Notes: generated from the letters alone by a model not told the origin. A stretch of 64,000 bases of DNA from an uncultured Flavobacteriales bacterium (GCA_913062955.1 CAJXZP010000011.1:1-64000); one strand, 5' to 3'; shown: positions 35,404-44,408, numbered from the stretch's first letter. Made by a program: numbers and translations.

Positions 35404-35433
35404 TTTGTTAGCTTAAATGAAGGGCTACCTTTG
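35404..35433 (+). promoter_or_regulatory. Promoter of the dienelactone-hydrolase-like gene
   Basis: TTTG (35404-35407), 18 nt, TACCTTTG (35426-35433): both elements match the Bacteroidota consensus. The ATG at 35455 is 22 nt further on. Confidence 0.7.
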
Positions 35434-35454
35434 TTTCACCAAATACACTACACT

Positions 35455-36258
35455 ATGAGATTAAAACACTTACTAACAGCATGTATTTTACCTTTTGCAC
35501 TAACCATGTATGCAGGAGATGAAAATACCCTAGGAACAGATAACTTATATCCATCGGTAGTTCCCTCTTCCGAAAAATTTGATGAAAGCGTTGGAGAGAT
35601 GGTAAATTTTTCCATTCCCGAAGAACATCCAGCTCAGGCCTATTTAATTCGATCAGAAACCCCATCTGATAATTGGTTGTTTATTTACCATGACCGTTGG
35701 GGATTAAGTTCTGAAGTAAAGGAAGAGGCATATACCCTTTGGAAGGACTTAAAGAATGTGAACATTTTAGCCATTGATCTTTACGATGGAAAAGTAGCCA
35801 AAAGTAGTGGTCAAGCGATGCGGTTTTTAATGTCGAGCGAGTATAATAGAAATATTTCGATTATCAAAGGTGCCATACGTTATGCCGGAAATGAAGCCAA
35901 AATTGGTTCTCTGGGATGGAGCGTAGGTGGTGCATGGTCCTTGCAAACGGCTATTTACGCAGGCGAAAAAGAAGTGGCTTGTGTTGTTTATTACGGGATG
36001 CCCGAATATGATGTGAATAAGCTTAAGCTGATCCAATCGGATGTATTAGCTATTTTCGCAGACATGGACACATGGGTTACTCCAGGTTTAGTATCCAAGT
36101 TTCAAACTCAAATGGATGAAGCGGGTAAAGATTTAAGAGAAATAGAATATAAAGGCCGTGGAGGTTTTGCCAATAAAAGTTCGGATAAGTACAACTATGA
36201 AAATGCTGAAAATGCATATACTCAAGTTCTGGCCTATTTAAATTCTAAGTATAACTAA
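35455..36258 (+). CDS. Dienelactone-hydrolase-like alpha/beta hydrolase, exported
   Basis: 267 residues from the ATG at 35455, which opens a signal peptide (LLTACILPFALTMYAG). Alpha/beta-hydrolase fold: LFIYHDRWGLSSEVK near the oxyanion strand, nucleophile elbow SLGWSVGGAW, and the acid strand FADMDTWVTP. DLH family enzymes use Cys in a G-x-C-x-G-G elbow. Here it is Ser. The position of the catalytic His (usually G-x-HGF near the C-terminus) reads GRGGFAN, so the His seems lost. It may be a binding protein or a hydrolase with an altered triad. It has its own promoter and terminator. Confidence 0.8.
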   Translation: MRLKHLLTACILPFALTMYAGDENTLGTDNLYPSVVPSSEKFDESVGEMVNFSIPEEHPAQAYLIRSETPSDNWLFIYHDRWGLSSEVKEEAYTLWKDLKNVNILAIDLYDGKVAKSSGQAMRFLMSSEYNRNISIIKGAIRYAGNEAKIGSLGWSVGGAWSLQTAIYAGEKEVACVVYYGMPEYDVNKLKLIQSDVLAIFADMDTWVTPGLVSKFQTQMDEAGKDLREIEYKGRGGFANKSSDKYNYENAENAYTQVLAYLNSKYN

Positions 36259-36279
36259 GAAAATTAGTTTTGTTTGAAG

Positions 36280-36310
36280 CCCGGAGTCAGTAATGACTAC
36301 GGGTTTTTTT
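36280..36310 (+). terminator. Terminator of the DLH-like gene
   Basis: CCCG-AGTCA / TGACT-CGGG stem with two single-base mismatches, GTAA loop, seven T. Confidence 0.85.
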
Positions 36311-36365
36311 GTGCTTTCTTGTTTGATTTGCAGGACCACAATTCAAGTGCTATTTTTACATAAGT

Positions 36366-36989
36366 ATGAAAACTATAAAAATGAAAAATTACGGGTTGTT
36401 TATAGTATTAATAACTATTATTTTAATGGGGTTTTCAGGGAATAATGACCGTGAAGTAGCCTATCAACACATTCAAAATCTGAAAGAGGGGGTTCTCCTG
36501 GTTCGATTGAATAAACAAGATGCGGTTTTAACTAAAATGAAGTTTCATGGATTGGATAAAGAACACCGGAAAAAGGAAGACGAATTACGTGTGAAAAATA
36601 AGGAAGCATATGAGGCCCTATCTAGAATATACGATTTCAGTGAAATCCATTTCTTTTACAGTAATTCTTCCAAAATGATTCGGGAGGGTAATTATTCAGG
36701 TGTGTTTTTGGGACCAAAATTAATAGTAGATACCGCTATAAAAATGACAGAAAATGTACCGGTATATATATTGGATGTCGGAGATATTTACTTTCCAGAA
36801 ATGAGTGGTCACCAAGAGGGCGTAATTGTATTGAATAATCAGTTTGAACCCCTAACAGATCCGTACCCTTATTTTGTACGGAGACGTACCGGCTTGGCTA
36901 TACTAGAACGAACGGATAGTGATATTGCAAAAATTTTAAATAATAAATTAAAGTCCTTTTATAACCAAAGCCTTGAATACGTCCCTTAA
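36366..36989 (+). CDS. Secreted protein of unknown function
   Basis: 207 residues. The signal or anchor segment is MKNYGLFIVLITIILMGFSG. The mature part has VLLVRLNKQDAVLTKMK, a charged helix (KEHRKKEDELRVKNKEAYEAL), then DFSEIHFFYSNSSKMI and LDVGDIYFPEMSG. Similar hypothetical proteins occur across Flavobacteriales, and I do not recognise a named domain. Single gene, convergent with aroE (11 nt between stops). Confidence 0.7.
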   Translation: MKTIKMKNYGLFIVLITIILMGFSGNNDREVAYQHIQNLKEGVLLVRLNKQDAVLTKMKFHGLDKEHRKKEDELRVKNKEAYEALSRIYDFSEIHFFYSNSSKMIREGNYSGVFLGPKLIVDTAIKMTENVPVYILDVGDIYFPEMSGHQEGVIVLNNQFEPLTDPYPYFVRRRTGLAILERTDSDIAKILNNKLKSFYNQSLEYVP

Positions 36990-37000
36990 GAGGAGACGTA

Positions 37001-37726
37001 CTAAGTATTCCAAATTTTCCAACTTTCTTCCGCTTGAATATGCAACATTTCTAATCCATTACGGGTATTACACCCTTGAGTATTCGCTTTGGATAGAAAC
37101 TTAGTTGTTTCTGGATTATATATTAAATCAAAAATAAAATGGTTCTCCGTTAAGAATTCGTATGGAATATCTGGAGATTCATCTACATTTGGAGCCATTC
37201 CTACCGGAGTACAATTTACAATTAGATTGTATTGTTCAAAAATACGTTTGGTCAAACCGGCATAAGTTAAATCTCCAATACGAGTATTTCTTGAAACGAC
37301 TAAATAGGGAATTCCCATGACTTCAAGAGCGCCCTTTACAGCGGCAGAAGCGCCTCCAGTTCCCAATACAATGGCTGCGGCCCTTTTGTAGCCTATTTGA
37401 TCTCTTAACGATTGACGGAAACCTAAAAGATCGGTATTGTAACCCACCAAGTCCCCGTTTTCTACATTAATACAGTTCACAGATTTTGCTCTGGATACTA
37501 ATGGATCCATTCGGTCCATGTATCGCATTATTGTTTTCTTATAGGGTATTGTAATATTTACTCCGTCCAATTTATTATCAAAGATGAATTCACGTAAGTG
37601 AGTGATATCCTCTAGGTCATAGGCTTCATAAACTGCATCGATGCCCTCAGCCTTAAACTTATCATTAAAAAAATTAGGTGAAAAGGTATGTGATAATGGA
37701 TGTCCTATTAAACCGTATTTTTTCAT
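37001..37726 (-). CDS. aroE: Shikimate dehydrogenase
   Basis: 241 residues, a little short for AroE (usually ~270) but complete. Substrate-site Ser pair in GHPLSHTFSPNFF, catalytic Lys63 in NITIPYKK, Asp99 in GYNTDLLGF, and NADP loop VLGTGGASAAV with SRNTR after it. It reduces 3-dehydroshikimate to shikimate with NADPH in aromatic amino acid synthesis. popT lies 51 nt upstream in the same orientation, so the two may share a transcript. Confidence 0.95.
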   Translation of the reverse strand: MKKYGLIGHPLSHTFSPNFFNDKFKAEGIDAVYEAYDLEDITHLREFIFDNKLDGVNITIPYKKTIMRYMDRMDPLVSRAKSVNCINVENGDLVGYNTDLLGFRQSLRDQIGYKRAAAIVLGTGGASAAVKGALEVMGIPYLVVSRNTRIGDLTYAGLTKRIFEQYNLIVNCTPVGMAPNVDESPDIPYEFLTENHFIFDLIYNPETTKFLSKANTQGCNTRNGLEMLHIQAEESWKIWNT

Positions 37727-37777
37727 TAGTGTGTGATTTTTTTGTGATTCAAAATTTAAATATTGTGAGAATTCAGT

Positions 37778-38788
37778 TTACTTCTTTACTGAAATTCGTT
37801 CAAGTACAAAAATAATAAGGAAACCGCCAATACCTAGCGCAATAGCTAAACCTATTTGTGGATTTGATGTTATTTGATCAATTACTTGTCCATTTTCAAT
37901 TACCGGAGTGGTAAAATCACTCGGAAGAACATTTGTTTCTACAATTGGAATAATTTTTTCTTTCGCCTCACCAGCATGTTTTATAAAAACCTCTTTTACA
38001 TGCTTCCATGGCCAAACTTTATTTAAGGATCCTATTAAAAAACCAGTTAAAAGCGCCAAGGTGCGAGACTCATACTTTTCAAACATCCATTTCAGAATCC
38101 TAGAAAAGCTTAATAGCCCAACGACTCCTCCTAAAGCGAAAATGCCAAGTTCAAATCCATTGGTAAGGATGATGGTAAAGTCCATAGCTTTTAAACCATC
38201 AAGTAACGAACTTACTTTTCCAAGAATAAGGTGGTAAGCTCCAAGTAATAGTAAAATAAAACTGCCTGAAATTCCTGGTAAAATCATCGCCACAAAGGCT
38301 AATACTCCCGACATGAATAAATACCAAAGTGCGTCTGGGCCTTGAGAAGGAGAAACTATGGTTACACCAAATGAAATAATTGCTCCAATGATTAATGCAG
38401 TCGTATTATCAGCCGTCCATTTGGGTACTCGTTGACCAATTAAGCTTACCGAAGCTACAATCAAACCAAAAAAGAAGGACCAAACCAAAATGGGGTGGGT
38501 GTTTAATAAATAGTTAAATACCTTCGCTAACGATAAAATGCTGATCGCAACCCCGGAGATTAATGCGACCAAAAACTTTCCGTTAATGGCATTAAATCCA
38601 GCTACAAGGCCCTGATCTTTTATAATTTTAATTACGTTAAAATTTAATGAGGAGATGGTATCAATTAACTCCTTATAAATACCTGCAATTAAAGCTATGG
38701 TTCCACCGGAAACACCGGGAACTACATCCGCGGCTCCCATTGCCAATCCTTTTAGAGTAATAATTCCGTAGTCTTTTAAAGATCTCAT
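37778..38788 (-). CDS. popT: DUF368 polyprenyl-phosphate transporter PopT
   Basis: 336 residues, about nine membrane helices. The DUF368 signature GAADVVPGVSGGTIALIAGIY sits in the first 40 residues, with a second inverted copy LPGISGSFILLLLGAY later on. DUF368 proteins have been shown to return undecaprenyl phosphate from the outer to the inner leaflet of the plasma membrane for reuse in wall and surface-polymer synthesis. The C-terminal soluble insert (~270-310) between the last helices is longer than I expect. Assignment is by family, not by gene context. Confidence 0.9.
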   Translation of the reverse strand: MRSLKDYGIITLKGLAMGAADVVPGVSGGTIALIAGIYKELIDTISSLNFNVIKIIKDQGLVAGFNAINGKFLVALISGVAISILSLAKVFNYLLNTHPILVWSFFFGLIVASVSLIGQRVPKWTADNTTALIIGAIISFGVTIVSPSQGPDALWYLFMSGVLAFVAMILPGISGSFILLLLGAYHLILGKVSSLLDGLKAMDFTIILTNGFELGIFALGGVVGLLSFSRILKWMFEKYESRTLALLTGFLIGSLNKVWPWKHVKEVFIKHAGEAKEKIIPIVETNVLPSDFTTPVIENGQVIDQITSNPQIGLAIALGIGGFLIIFVLERISVKK

Positions 38789-38805
38789 GTAGGTAAATTT
38801 TTTTG

Positions 38806-38843
38806 AAAAAAAAAGCTAGCTGACCCAATCGCCAAGCTAGCTA
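38806..38843 (-). terminator. Terminator of the TPR / phosphosulfolactate synthase operon
   Basis: Minus strand: AGCTAGCT / AGCTAGCT palindromic arms with a 13-nt loop, then nine T, 20 nt after the ComA-like stop. Confidence 0.75.
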
Positions 38844-38862
38844 TCATATATTATTTGTTAGA

Positions 38863-39645
38863 TTACATCATTTTATCGGCCAATTCTTTTGGCAAAAAAT
38901 TGAATAATGTATCCCCGCGTAATCCTAAACGTAACGTTTCTAATGGAATTACCTCGTGGGGAGAAATATTACCTAAGTTTACATTGGCTCCAAATTCATT
39001 AATAAACCAAACTTGTTGCGATTTTTGAGGAGCTTCCCATAGGACATTTCCATTACCAATTTCCTTGGAAATGTTTTCGATCATACTTTGTTTAGCATTA
39101 CCGTCTTTATCAAAAATTCCAATCGTACCACTTTCCCTAGCTTCTGCTATTACCTTCCATGCACCAGCTTCTAATTCTGCTTTCATTTTACGGATCCAAT
39201 CTTCTTCAGAAAGTAAATCCGCATCTGTTTTAGAACCTACCTCACTTAAAACGGTGAAATCCTTCGATAATTCTCTAATGAATTCTAATTTCTGATCTTC
39301 AGGAATGCGTATACAGCCGTCAGATACTTCCACATATTCCAATTTTAGATCTATTAATAGTTTTCTATAGTCCTCAAACATATTTCGAACAGCAAAAGCT
39401 TCAAACAAGGTACCTCCGAGGTAACATTTAATGTTTGCTTCTCGATACATGGCTAACTTAACACGTAAGTTCTTGGTAATGTAAGAAGTTCCAAATCCGA
39501 ATTTTACGATATCCATCAAATCACCGCATGATTCAATGAAGTATTCAGTTTGTCTGTTACTTAAACCTTTATCCATCATCATGGTTAGGCCTGTTTCTCT
39601 TGGTTTTTCTGTCCTACTAGGAAGAAACGGTAATTCAAAATTCAT
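38863..39645 (-). CDS. Phosphosulfolactate synthase (ComA family)
   Basis: 260 residues from the ATG at 39645, 2 nt after the TPR gene's stop. The frame stays open further upstream, which would overlap that gene. Family landmarks of the ComA TIM barrel are in order: VKFGFGTSYI, CYLGGTLFEAF, EVSDGCIRIP, LSEVGSK, EARESGTIGIFD, VNLGNISP and LRLGLRGDT. ComA adds sulfite to phosphoenolpyruvate to give (R)-2-phospho-3-sulfolactate, first step of coenzyme M synthesis in archaea and of sulfolactate synthesis in bacilli. No comB/comC homologue is nearby. A link to cysteate and sulfonolipids is inference. Confidence 0.88.
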   Translation of the reverse strand: MNFELPFLPSRTEKPRETGLTMMMDKGLSNRQTEYFIESCGDLMDIVKFGFGTSYITKNLRVKLAMYREANIKCYLGGTLFEAFAVRNMFEDYRKLLIDLKLEYVEVSDGCIRIPEDQKLEFIRELSKDFTVLSEVGSKTDADLLSEEDWIRKMKAELEAGAWKVIAEARESGTIGIFDKDGNAKQSMIENISKEIGNGNVLWEAPQKSQQVWFINEFGANVNLGNISPHEVIPLETLRLGLRGDTLFNFLPKELADKMM

Positions 39646-39647
39646 AA

Positions 39648-41060
39648 TTAGTTGTAATTTTCTAATAAGTCCAGAATAGTTGGGTAATTTATAGCTTCCG
39701 GACAAATGGTTAAAAACTGATCCTTAAATGCCGGATCCATTTCTAGTGCTATATATAAGATGGACTCTGCGTCCAAAATTTCACTTTGTTGAATTAGAGC
39801 AGCAGCATATTTGAAATACAAATTGCTCTCTTCTGGGTACTGGGTAATACCATCCATTAATACTTCTAAAGCTTGTTCAACCTTCCCATTTAAAATTAAT
39901 GTTTCTGCATAATCTGAAAATATTCCGGTATTATCCATTTTTGATTGGTAAACACGTTCATAAATTTTTTCAGCTCCTTCCGAATCGCCAATATTCACCA
40001 ACAAATCCGCATGGAAATAATGGTAATATTGATTTTCGGGGTTTAACTTTAAGGCCTTCTCTATATACAATAGTCCCTCCTTTGAGTTGTCTAAATTGGA
40101 ATAGGCCACTGCAAATCCTAACCATCCATCCGCATATTCTGGACTTTGGTCAATGGCTTTTTGAAAATAGGTAATAGCTTCTTCGTTTTTCTCCAGAACG
40201 ATGTAACAATGCCCAATAAAATTATACGTAATGGGATCGACAAACTCTGGATGAATAGAACTTTTATATGCTTCTATGGCCAATTCAAATTGTTCCTCTT
40301 TCATATGGGCATTACCTAAATTGAAAAAGGCTTCCGAAAAATCTTCATTGATTAATGTAGCATATTCGTAACCTACAATAGCTTCCGAATAATCCTCCAT
40401 TGTCATGTACATATTTCCTAAGAGGAACCATGCAAAATGGGAGTACGGATTATTGTTTATAAAATCATCCAGATGTTTTATGGCTAAATCGTATTGTAAA
40501 CTATGTTCACAACTTAAAGTAAGTTCCATTAATGCATCTTCGTTCGAACTCTCAAAATGGATGATTTCAAGATATACCTGGATGGATTCGTGATAATCAC
40601 CAATTTCTTGGTATTCTTTAGCTAAAGCCATTTTGGCATCTACTAAATCCTCATTATCCGATATTTTAATCAAATATTGAAGGGTTTCAATGGCTTTATC
40701 CTTTTGATCGGCCATACTGTAAATAGAGGCTTTACTGAAATAATGCTCTGGATTGGAATCAGCGAAGAGGGAAACGGATTCAATGATTTTTATGGCTTCA
40801 ACCGCTTTTTCGTTGTAAACTAATGACTCAGCTTCTTTTAACTGAATAGATATAGAGTCTGGATGTTGTCCTTTACCTAGTTCTATCAGGATCTGAACGG
40901 TTTCTAAATTAGCTTCAACTAAGTAGAAATCAATCAGTTCCTCAAATTCTTCCACGTCAAAATAATACTGAGCCCCTTGGGCTGTCATTTCTTCAAATTT
41001 CTCGATCAGTTGGTTGATATCACCGTTGTCGAAAGGCAGAAAATCAGGATGGTCTTCCAT
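39648..41060 (-). CDS. TPR-repeat protein
   Basis: 470 residues from the ATG at 41060 (MEDHPDFLPFDNGD). The frame extends to a TTG at 41087, but a promoter box lies inside that extension. About ten tetratricopeptide repeats run from ~residue 45 to the end (for example EAFFNLGNAHMKEEQFELAI, PITYNFIGHCYIVLEKNEEA, YADGWLGFAVAYSNL). No signal peptide, so a cytoplasmic scaffold. It is co-transcribed with the ComA-like gene, suggesting they act together or simply share regulation. Confidence 0.9.
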   Translation of the reverse strand: MEDHPDFLPFDNGDINQLIEKFEEMTAQGAQYYFDVEEFEELIDFYLVEANLETVQILIELGKGQHPDSISIQLKEAESLVYNEKAVEAIKIIESVSLFADSNPEHYFSKASIYSMADQKDKAIETLQYLIKISDNEDLVDAKMALAKEYQEIGDYHESIQVYLEIIHFESSNEDALMELTLSCEHSLQYDLAIKHLDDFINNNPYSHFAWFLLGNMYMTMEDYSEAIVGYEYATLINEDFSEAFFNLGNAHMKEEQFELAIEAYKSSIHPEFVDPITYNFIGHCYIVLEKNEEAITYFQKAIDQSPEYADGWLGFAVAYSNLDNSKEGLLYIEKALKLNPENQYYHYFHADLLVNIGDSEGAEKIYERVYQSKMDNTGIFSDYAETLILNGKVEQALEVLMDGITQYPEESNLYFKYAAALIQQSEILDAESILYIALEMDPAFKDQFLTICPEAINYPTILDLLENYN

Positions 41061-41067
41061 AAGCTGG

Positions 41068-41075
41068 CAAATGTA
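41068..41075 (-). promoter_or_regulatory. -7 promoter box of the TPR / phosphosulfolactate synthase operon
   Basis: TACATTTG on the minus strand, exact TAnnTTTG, only 8 nt before the ATG at 41060, so the message would be nearly leaderless. Confidence 0.5.
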
Positions 41076-41197
41076 CTGCTTAGTCAAAGATAATAAAACA
41101 AATGGACAGGTTTTAGCCGTCTTTTTTGAATTGTTAACAACGCTATAACAGTGGAAAATTACTTGCTATTACTTAGATTTTCAGTGGATTTTGTATA

Positions 41198-41205
41198 TAT
41201 ATTTG
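41198..41205 (+). promoter_or_regulatory. -7 promoter box of glmM
   Basis: TATATTTG, exact TAnnTTTG, 21 nt before the glmM ATG. A TTT run 17 nt upstream could serve as the -33 element. Confidence 0.6.
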
Positions 41206-41225
41206 CGCCCTAAAAATTAAAATAA

Positions 41226-42620
41226 ATGCCCCTTATAAAATCGATTTCAGGTATTAGAGGTACCATTGGTGGTCAGCCAAATCAAGGTTTAACACCAGTA
41301 GATGTGGTTAAGTTCACTTCCGCTTTTGGCTATTGGTTGTTGCAAAATTCAGAAAATGACAGCCCTAGCGTTGTGGTGGGTAGGGATGCTCGAATTTCTG
41401 GCGAAATGGTTTCTAATTTGGTTTGTTCCACCTTACAAGGTTTAGGAATAGATGTAATAGACCTAGGTTTATCCACAACTCCTACCGTGGAGATGGCTGT
41501 ACCTTATTATGCTGCGATTGGTGGAATAATTATTACGGCTAGTCATAATCCAAAAGAGTGGAATGCCTTGAAACTTTTAAATGGGAAAGGAGAGTTTATT
41601 AGTGCACAAGATGGTACGGATGTACTGGAACTGGCAGATACGGATGAAGTTGTTTTTGCAGATGTAAATAATTTGGGATCATTTGAAAAAGTGGACGGAT
41701 TTGGAGCCATCCATATTCAGAAGATCCTGGATTTACCATTGGTTAACGCAGATATTATCCGAAGTAAAAACTACAAAGTGGTTGTAGATGCGGTTAATTC
41801 TACCGGAGGGATTTTTGTTCCTCAATTATTAGACGCCCTTGGAGTAGAAGTAAAGAAATTATTTTGTGAACCTAACGGGAAGTTTCCACATAATCCAGAA
41901 CCATTGCCCGAAAATTTAACCGAAATTATTTCTGAAATAAAATCGGCAAAATATGATTTAGGGATTGTGGTAGATCCGGACGTGGACCGTTTGGCTTTAG
42001 TCAGTGAAACCGGTGAAGTTTTTGGAGAGGAATATACTTTAGTAGCCGTTTCGGATTATGTTTTAAGTAAAACCAAAGGGGATACAGTTTCCAATATGTC
42101 TTCCACACGTGCATTAAGAGATGTAACAGAAAAACATGGGCAAAAGCATCATGCATCGGCTGTGGGTGAGGTGAATGTAGTGGACAAAATGAAAGCGGTT
42201 AATGCCGTTATTGGCGGGGAAGGTAACGGAGGTGTTATTTATCCTGAATTGCATTATGGTCGTGATTCGTTGGTTGGAATTGCCTTGTTTTTAACCCATA
42301 TGGCGGAGCAAGATGCAAAAGCTTCTTCATTACGTGCTTCTTATCCAAATTATCATATTTCCAAAAATAAGATCAGTCTGACAGATGAAATTGACGTGGA
42401 TAAGATTTTAAGTTTGGTCGAAGAAAAGTATAAGGTACATCCCATGAATACCGAGGATGGTTTGAAAATTGAATTTGATAAGGAATGGGTCCATTTAAGA
42501 AAATCAAATACGGAACCAATAATTCGTATTTACTCAGAAAGTGAACATCAGACCACAGCAGAAGTTTTAGCTGAAAAGCTTATTTCTGATATGAAAGAAA
42601 TTATAAGAGAAACGAGATAA
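41226..42620 (+). CDS. glmM: Phosphoglucosamine mutase
   Basis: 464 residues of the alpha-D-phosphohexomutase family. Active-site Ser106 in TASHNP, metal loop DPDVDRLALVSETGE, sugar loop GEGNGG and the C-terminal phosphate-binding RKSNTEPIIRIY. GlmM converts glucosamine-6-phosphate to glucosamine-1-phosphate for UDP-GlcNAc. The short start (MPLIKSISGIRGTIGG) is the Bacteroidota GlmM form. Phosphomannomutase activity cannot be excluded from sequence. It lies 4 nt upstream of the desulfurase gene. Confidence 0.9.
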   Translation: MPLIKSISGIRGTIGGQPNQGLTPVDVVKFTSAFGYWLLQNSENDSPSVVVGRDARISGEMVSNLVCSTLQGLGIDVIDLGLSTTPTVEMAVPYYAAIGGIIITASHNPKEWNALKLLNGKGEFISAQDGTDVLELADTDEVVFADVNNLGSFEKVDGFGAIHIQKILDLPLVNADIIRSKNYKVVVDAVNSTGGIFVPQLLDALGVEVKKLFCEPNGKFPHNPEPLPENLTEIISEIKSAKYDLGIVVDPDVDRLALVSETGEVFGEEYTLVAVSDYVLSKTKGDTVSNMSSTRALRDVTEKHGQKHHASAVGEVNVVDKMKAVNAVIGGEGNGGVIYPELHYGRDSLVGIALFLTHMAEQDAKASSLRASYPNYHISKNKISLTDEIDVDKILSLVEEKYKVHPMNTEDGLKIEFDKEWVHLRKSNTEPIIRIYSESEHQTTAEVLAEKLISDMKEIIRETR

Positions 42621-42624
42621 TACG

Positions 42625-43746
42625 ATGACGCCCATTTATTTTGATAATGCAGCTACTACAGCTATAGGAACACGGGTTAAGAGTGTTATGGTGGAGGCTA
42701 TGGAATTGGATGGGAATCCATCTAGTTCACATGCTTTGGGTAGGAAATCAAAAGCGGCATTGGAGTCGGCAAGAAGTTCTGTCGCTAAATTATTGGGCTG
42801 TCAACCCGGTGAAATTATTTTTACATCTGGTGGCACGGAAGCGGATAATTTGGCTATTCTGGGGGTGGTGGAAACGGGGAAAGTGACCGCTATTATTTCC
42901 TCCCCTATTGAGCACCCTGCCATATTGGATAGCATAAAAAAGGCGGAAAGATTATATGGTGTTGAGGTGTATTGGGTAAAACATTTACCGAATGGAGATG
43001 TGAATTTGATCCATTTGGAAGAGTTGTTGAATTCTCATCCGAATTCCCTGGTGAGTTTAATGCAGGTTAACAATGAAATTGGGAACATTTTAGATGTGAA
43101 AACTGTTGGTAGTTTGTGTCAAACTTATGACGCTATTTTTCATTCAGACATGGTTCAAAGTTTTGGTCATTTCCCTATAGACTTATCTCAATTACCTGTC
43201 GATTTGGCCTCTTGTTCTTCGCATAAAATTCATGGACCTAAAGGAGTAGGGTTTTTGTACCGTAAAAAGGGCGTTTCATTAACGACACAATCCAATGGTG
43301 GAAAACAAGAACGAGAAGCAAGAGGGGGGACAGAAAACCTAATTGGTATACTGGGGTTTTCAAAAGCGTTAGAAATTGCAGTGACCGAAATGGATGAAAT
43401 TAATTCCGAAATTGGGGAGTTAAAGAAATACTTTATTCAAAAAATGGAAGCCAACTTCGATAATGTTTCGTTTAATGGGGCTAGTGGCGATCTGGATGGT
43501 TCGGTAAATTCTGTTGTCAATGTAAATTTCTCAGGTGCAAACAATGATATGGTCCTTTTTCAATTAGATTTGAAAGGTATTTACGTTTCGGGTGGTAGTG
43601 CTTGTAGTTCGGGAGCAATTTCTGGATCACATGTATTAAATGAATTGGGTGTGGAAGGAGCTTCTATTCGTTTTTCTTTTTGCAAGGAGAATACGAAGGA
43701 GGAAATTGATACGGTCATTTCAGTGTTGATGGAAACGATGACTTAA
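42625..43746 (+). CDS. Cysteine desulfurase (NifS/IscS family)
   Basis: 373 residues, class-V aminotransferase fold. YFDNAATT at the N-terminus, PLP Lys201 in SSHKIHGPKGVGFLY, catalytic Cys327 in GGSACSSGAISGSHVL. It takes sulfur from cysteine as a persulfide for Fe-S clusters or tRNA thiolation. No isc/suf scaffold genes are beside it, so a tRNA-thiolation or housekeeping role is possible. The gene is coupled to glmM by a 4-nt gap. Confidence 0.93.
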   Translation: MTPIYFDNAATTAIGTRVKSVMVEAMELDGNPSSSHALGRKSKAALESARSSVAKLLGCQPGEIIFTSGGTEADNLAILGVVETGKVTAIISSPIEHPAILDSIKKAERLYGVEVYWVKHLPNGDVNLIHLEELLNSHPNSLVSLMQVNNEIGNILDVKTVGSLCQTYDAIFHSDMVQSFGHFPIDLSQLPVDLASCSSHKIHGPKGVGFLYRKKGVSLTTQSNGGKQEREARGGTENLIGILGFSKALEIAVTEMDEINSEIGELKKYFIQKMEANFDNVSFNGASGDLDGSVNSVVNVNFSGANNDMVLFQLDLKGIYVSGGSACSSGAISGSHVLNELGVEGASIRFSFCKENTKEEIDTVISVLMETMT

Positions 43747-43801
43747 GGAGGGTACCAAAACAATTATTTAATTAATCCGTATACTATAAAAATAACTGCA
43801 T

Positions 43802-44392
43802 ATGAAAAGGTTTGCATGCAAAATAATGATGTGGATGATAAGCGTGATGGCATTTGCTGCATGTACAAGTACATTCACTATTATTTCAGATTACGATAGA
43901 ACAGCCAATTTCGCTAACTACAAAACATATAATTATCTACCTGGAGCAGATTCATTAATGGGGCCCGGAGCGAGTAGATTGAAGTCTCAGACCGAAGAAT
44001 ATTTACATTTATTGGGCTACCAAAAATCGGATACTCCTGATTTGTATGTTTCAATTTTGGGCCAAGTTCAGCAAAAGGTGGGATATACCACCAATAATAT
44101 GGGATATGGAGGCTATTACGGTGGTTACTATGGGTATAATGGATGGGATTCCTATACGACTTCATATGTGTATAATCAAACTACCATTATGATCGATTTA
44201 GTGGATGCCAAACAAAAAAAATTAGTTTGGCAAGGTGGAGCCACAGGCGAATTTGACCAATATTCCATTAAAGATTCGAAATTGACCAAAATGATAGATG
44301 AGATTTTTGCTCAGTATCCGTATGTAGCGGGAAGTAATGAACAAAGAGTGAAATTGTATGGTAGGTATTACCAAAAACCGGCTGTTAAATAG
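43802..44392 (+). CDS. DUF4136 lipoprotein, second copy
   Basis: 196 residues. Lipobox A-A-C (Cys21). DUF4136 landmarks: SDYDRTANFANYKTYNYL, LHLLGYQKSDTPDLYVSIL, TTIMIDLVDAKQKKLVW. A Gly/Tyr loop (GYGGYYGGYYGYNGW) stands where the 28051 paralogue has its GYPGY repeat. Outer-membrane lipoprotein of unknown role. It follows the desulfurase gene by 55 nt and is closed by a terminator. Confidence 0.85.
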   Translation: MKRFACKIMMWMISVMAFAACTSTFTIISDYDRTANFANYKTYNYLPGADSLMGPGASRLKSQTEEYLHLLGYQKSDTPDLYVSILGQVQQKVGYTTNNMGYGGYYGGYYGYNGWDSYTTSYVYNQTTIMIDLVDAKQKKLVWQGGATGEFDQYSIKDSKLTKMIDEIFAQYPYVAGSNEQRVKLYGRYYQKPAVK

Positions 44393-44408
44393 AAAAAATA
44401 TAGAATAC

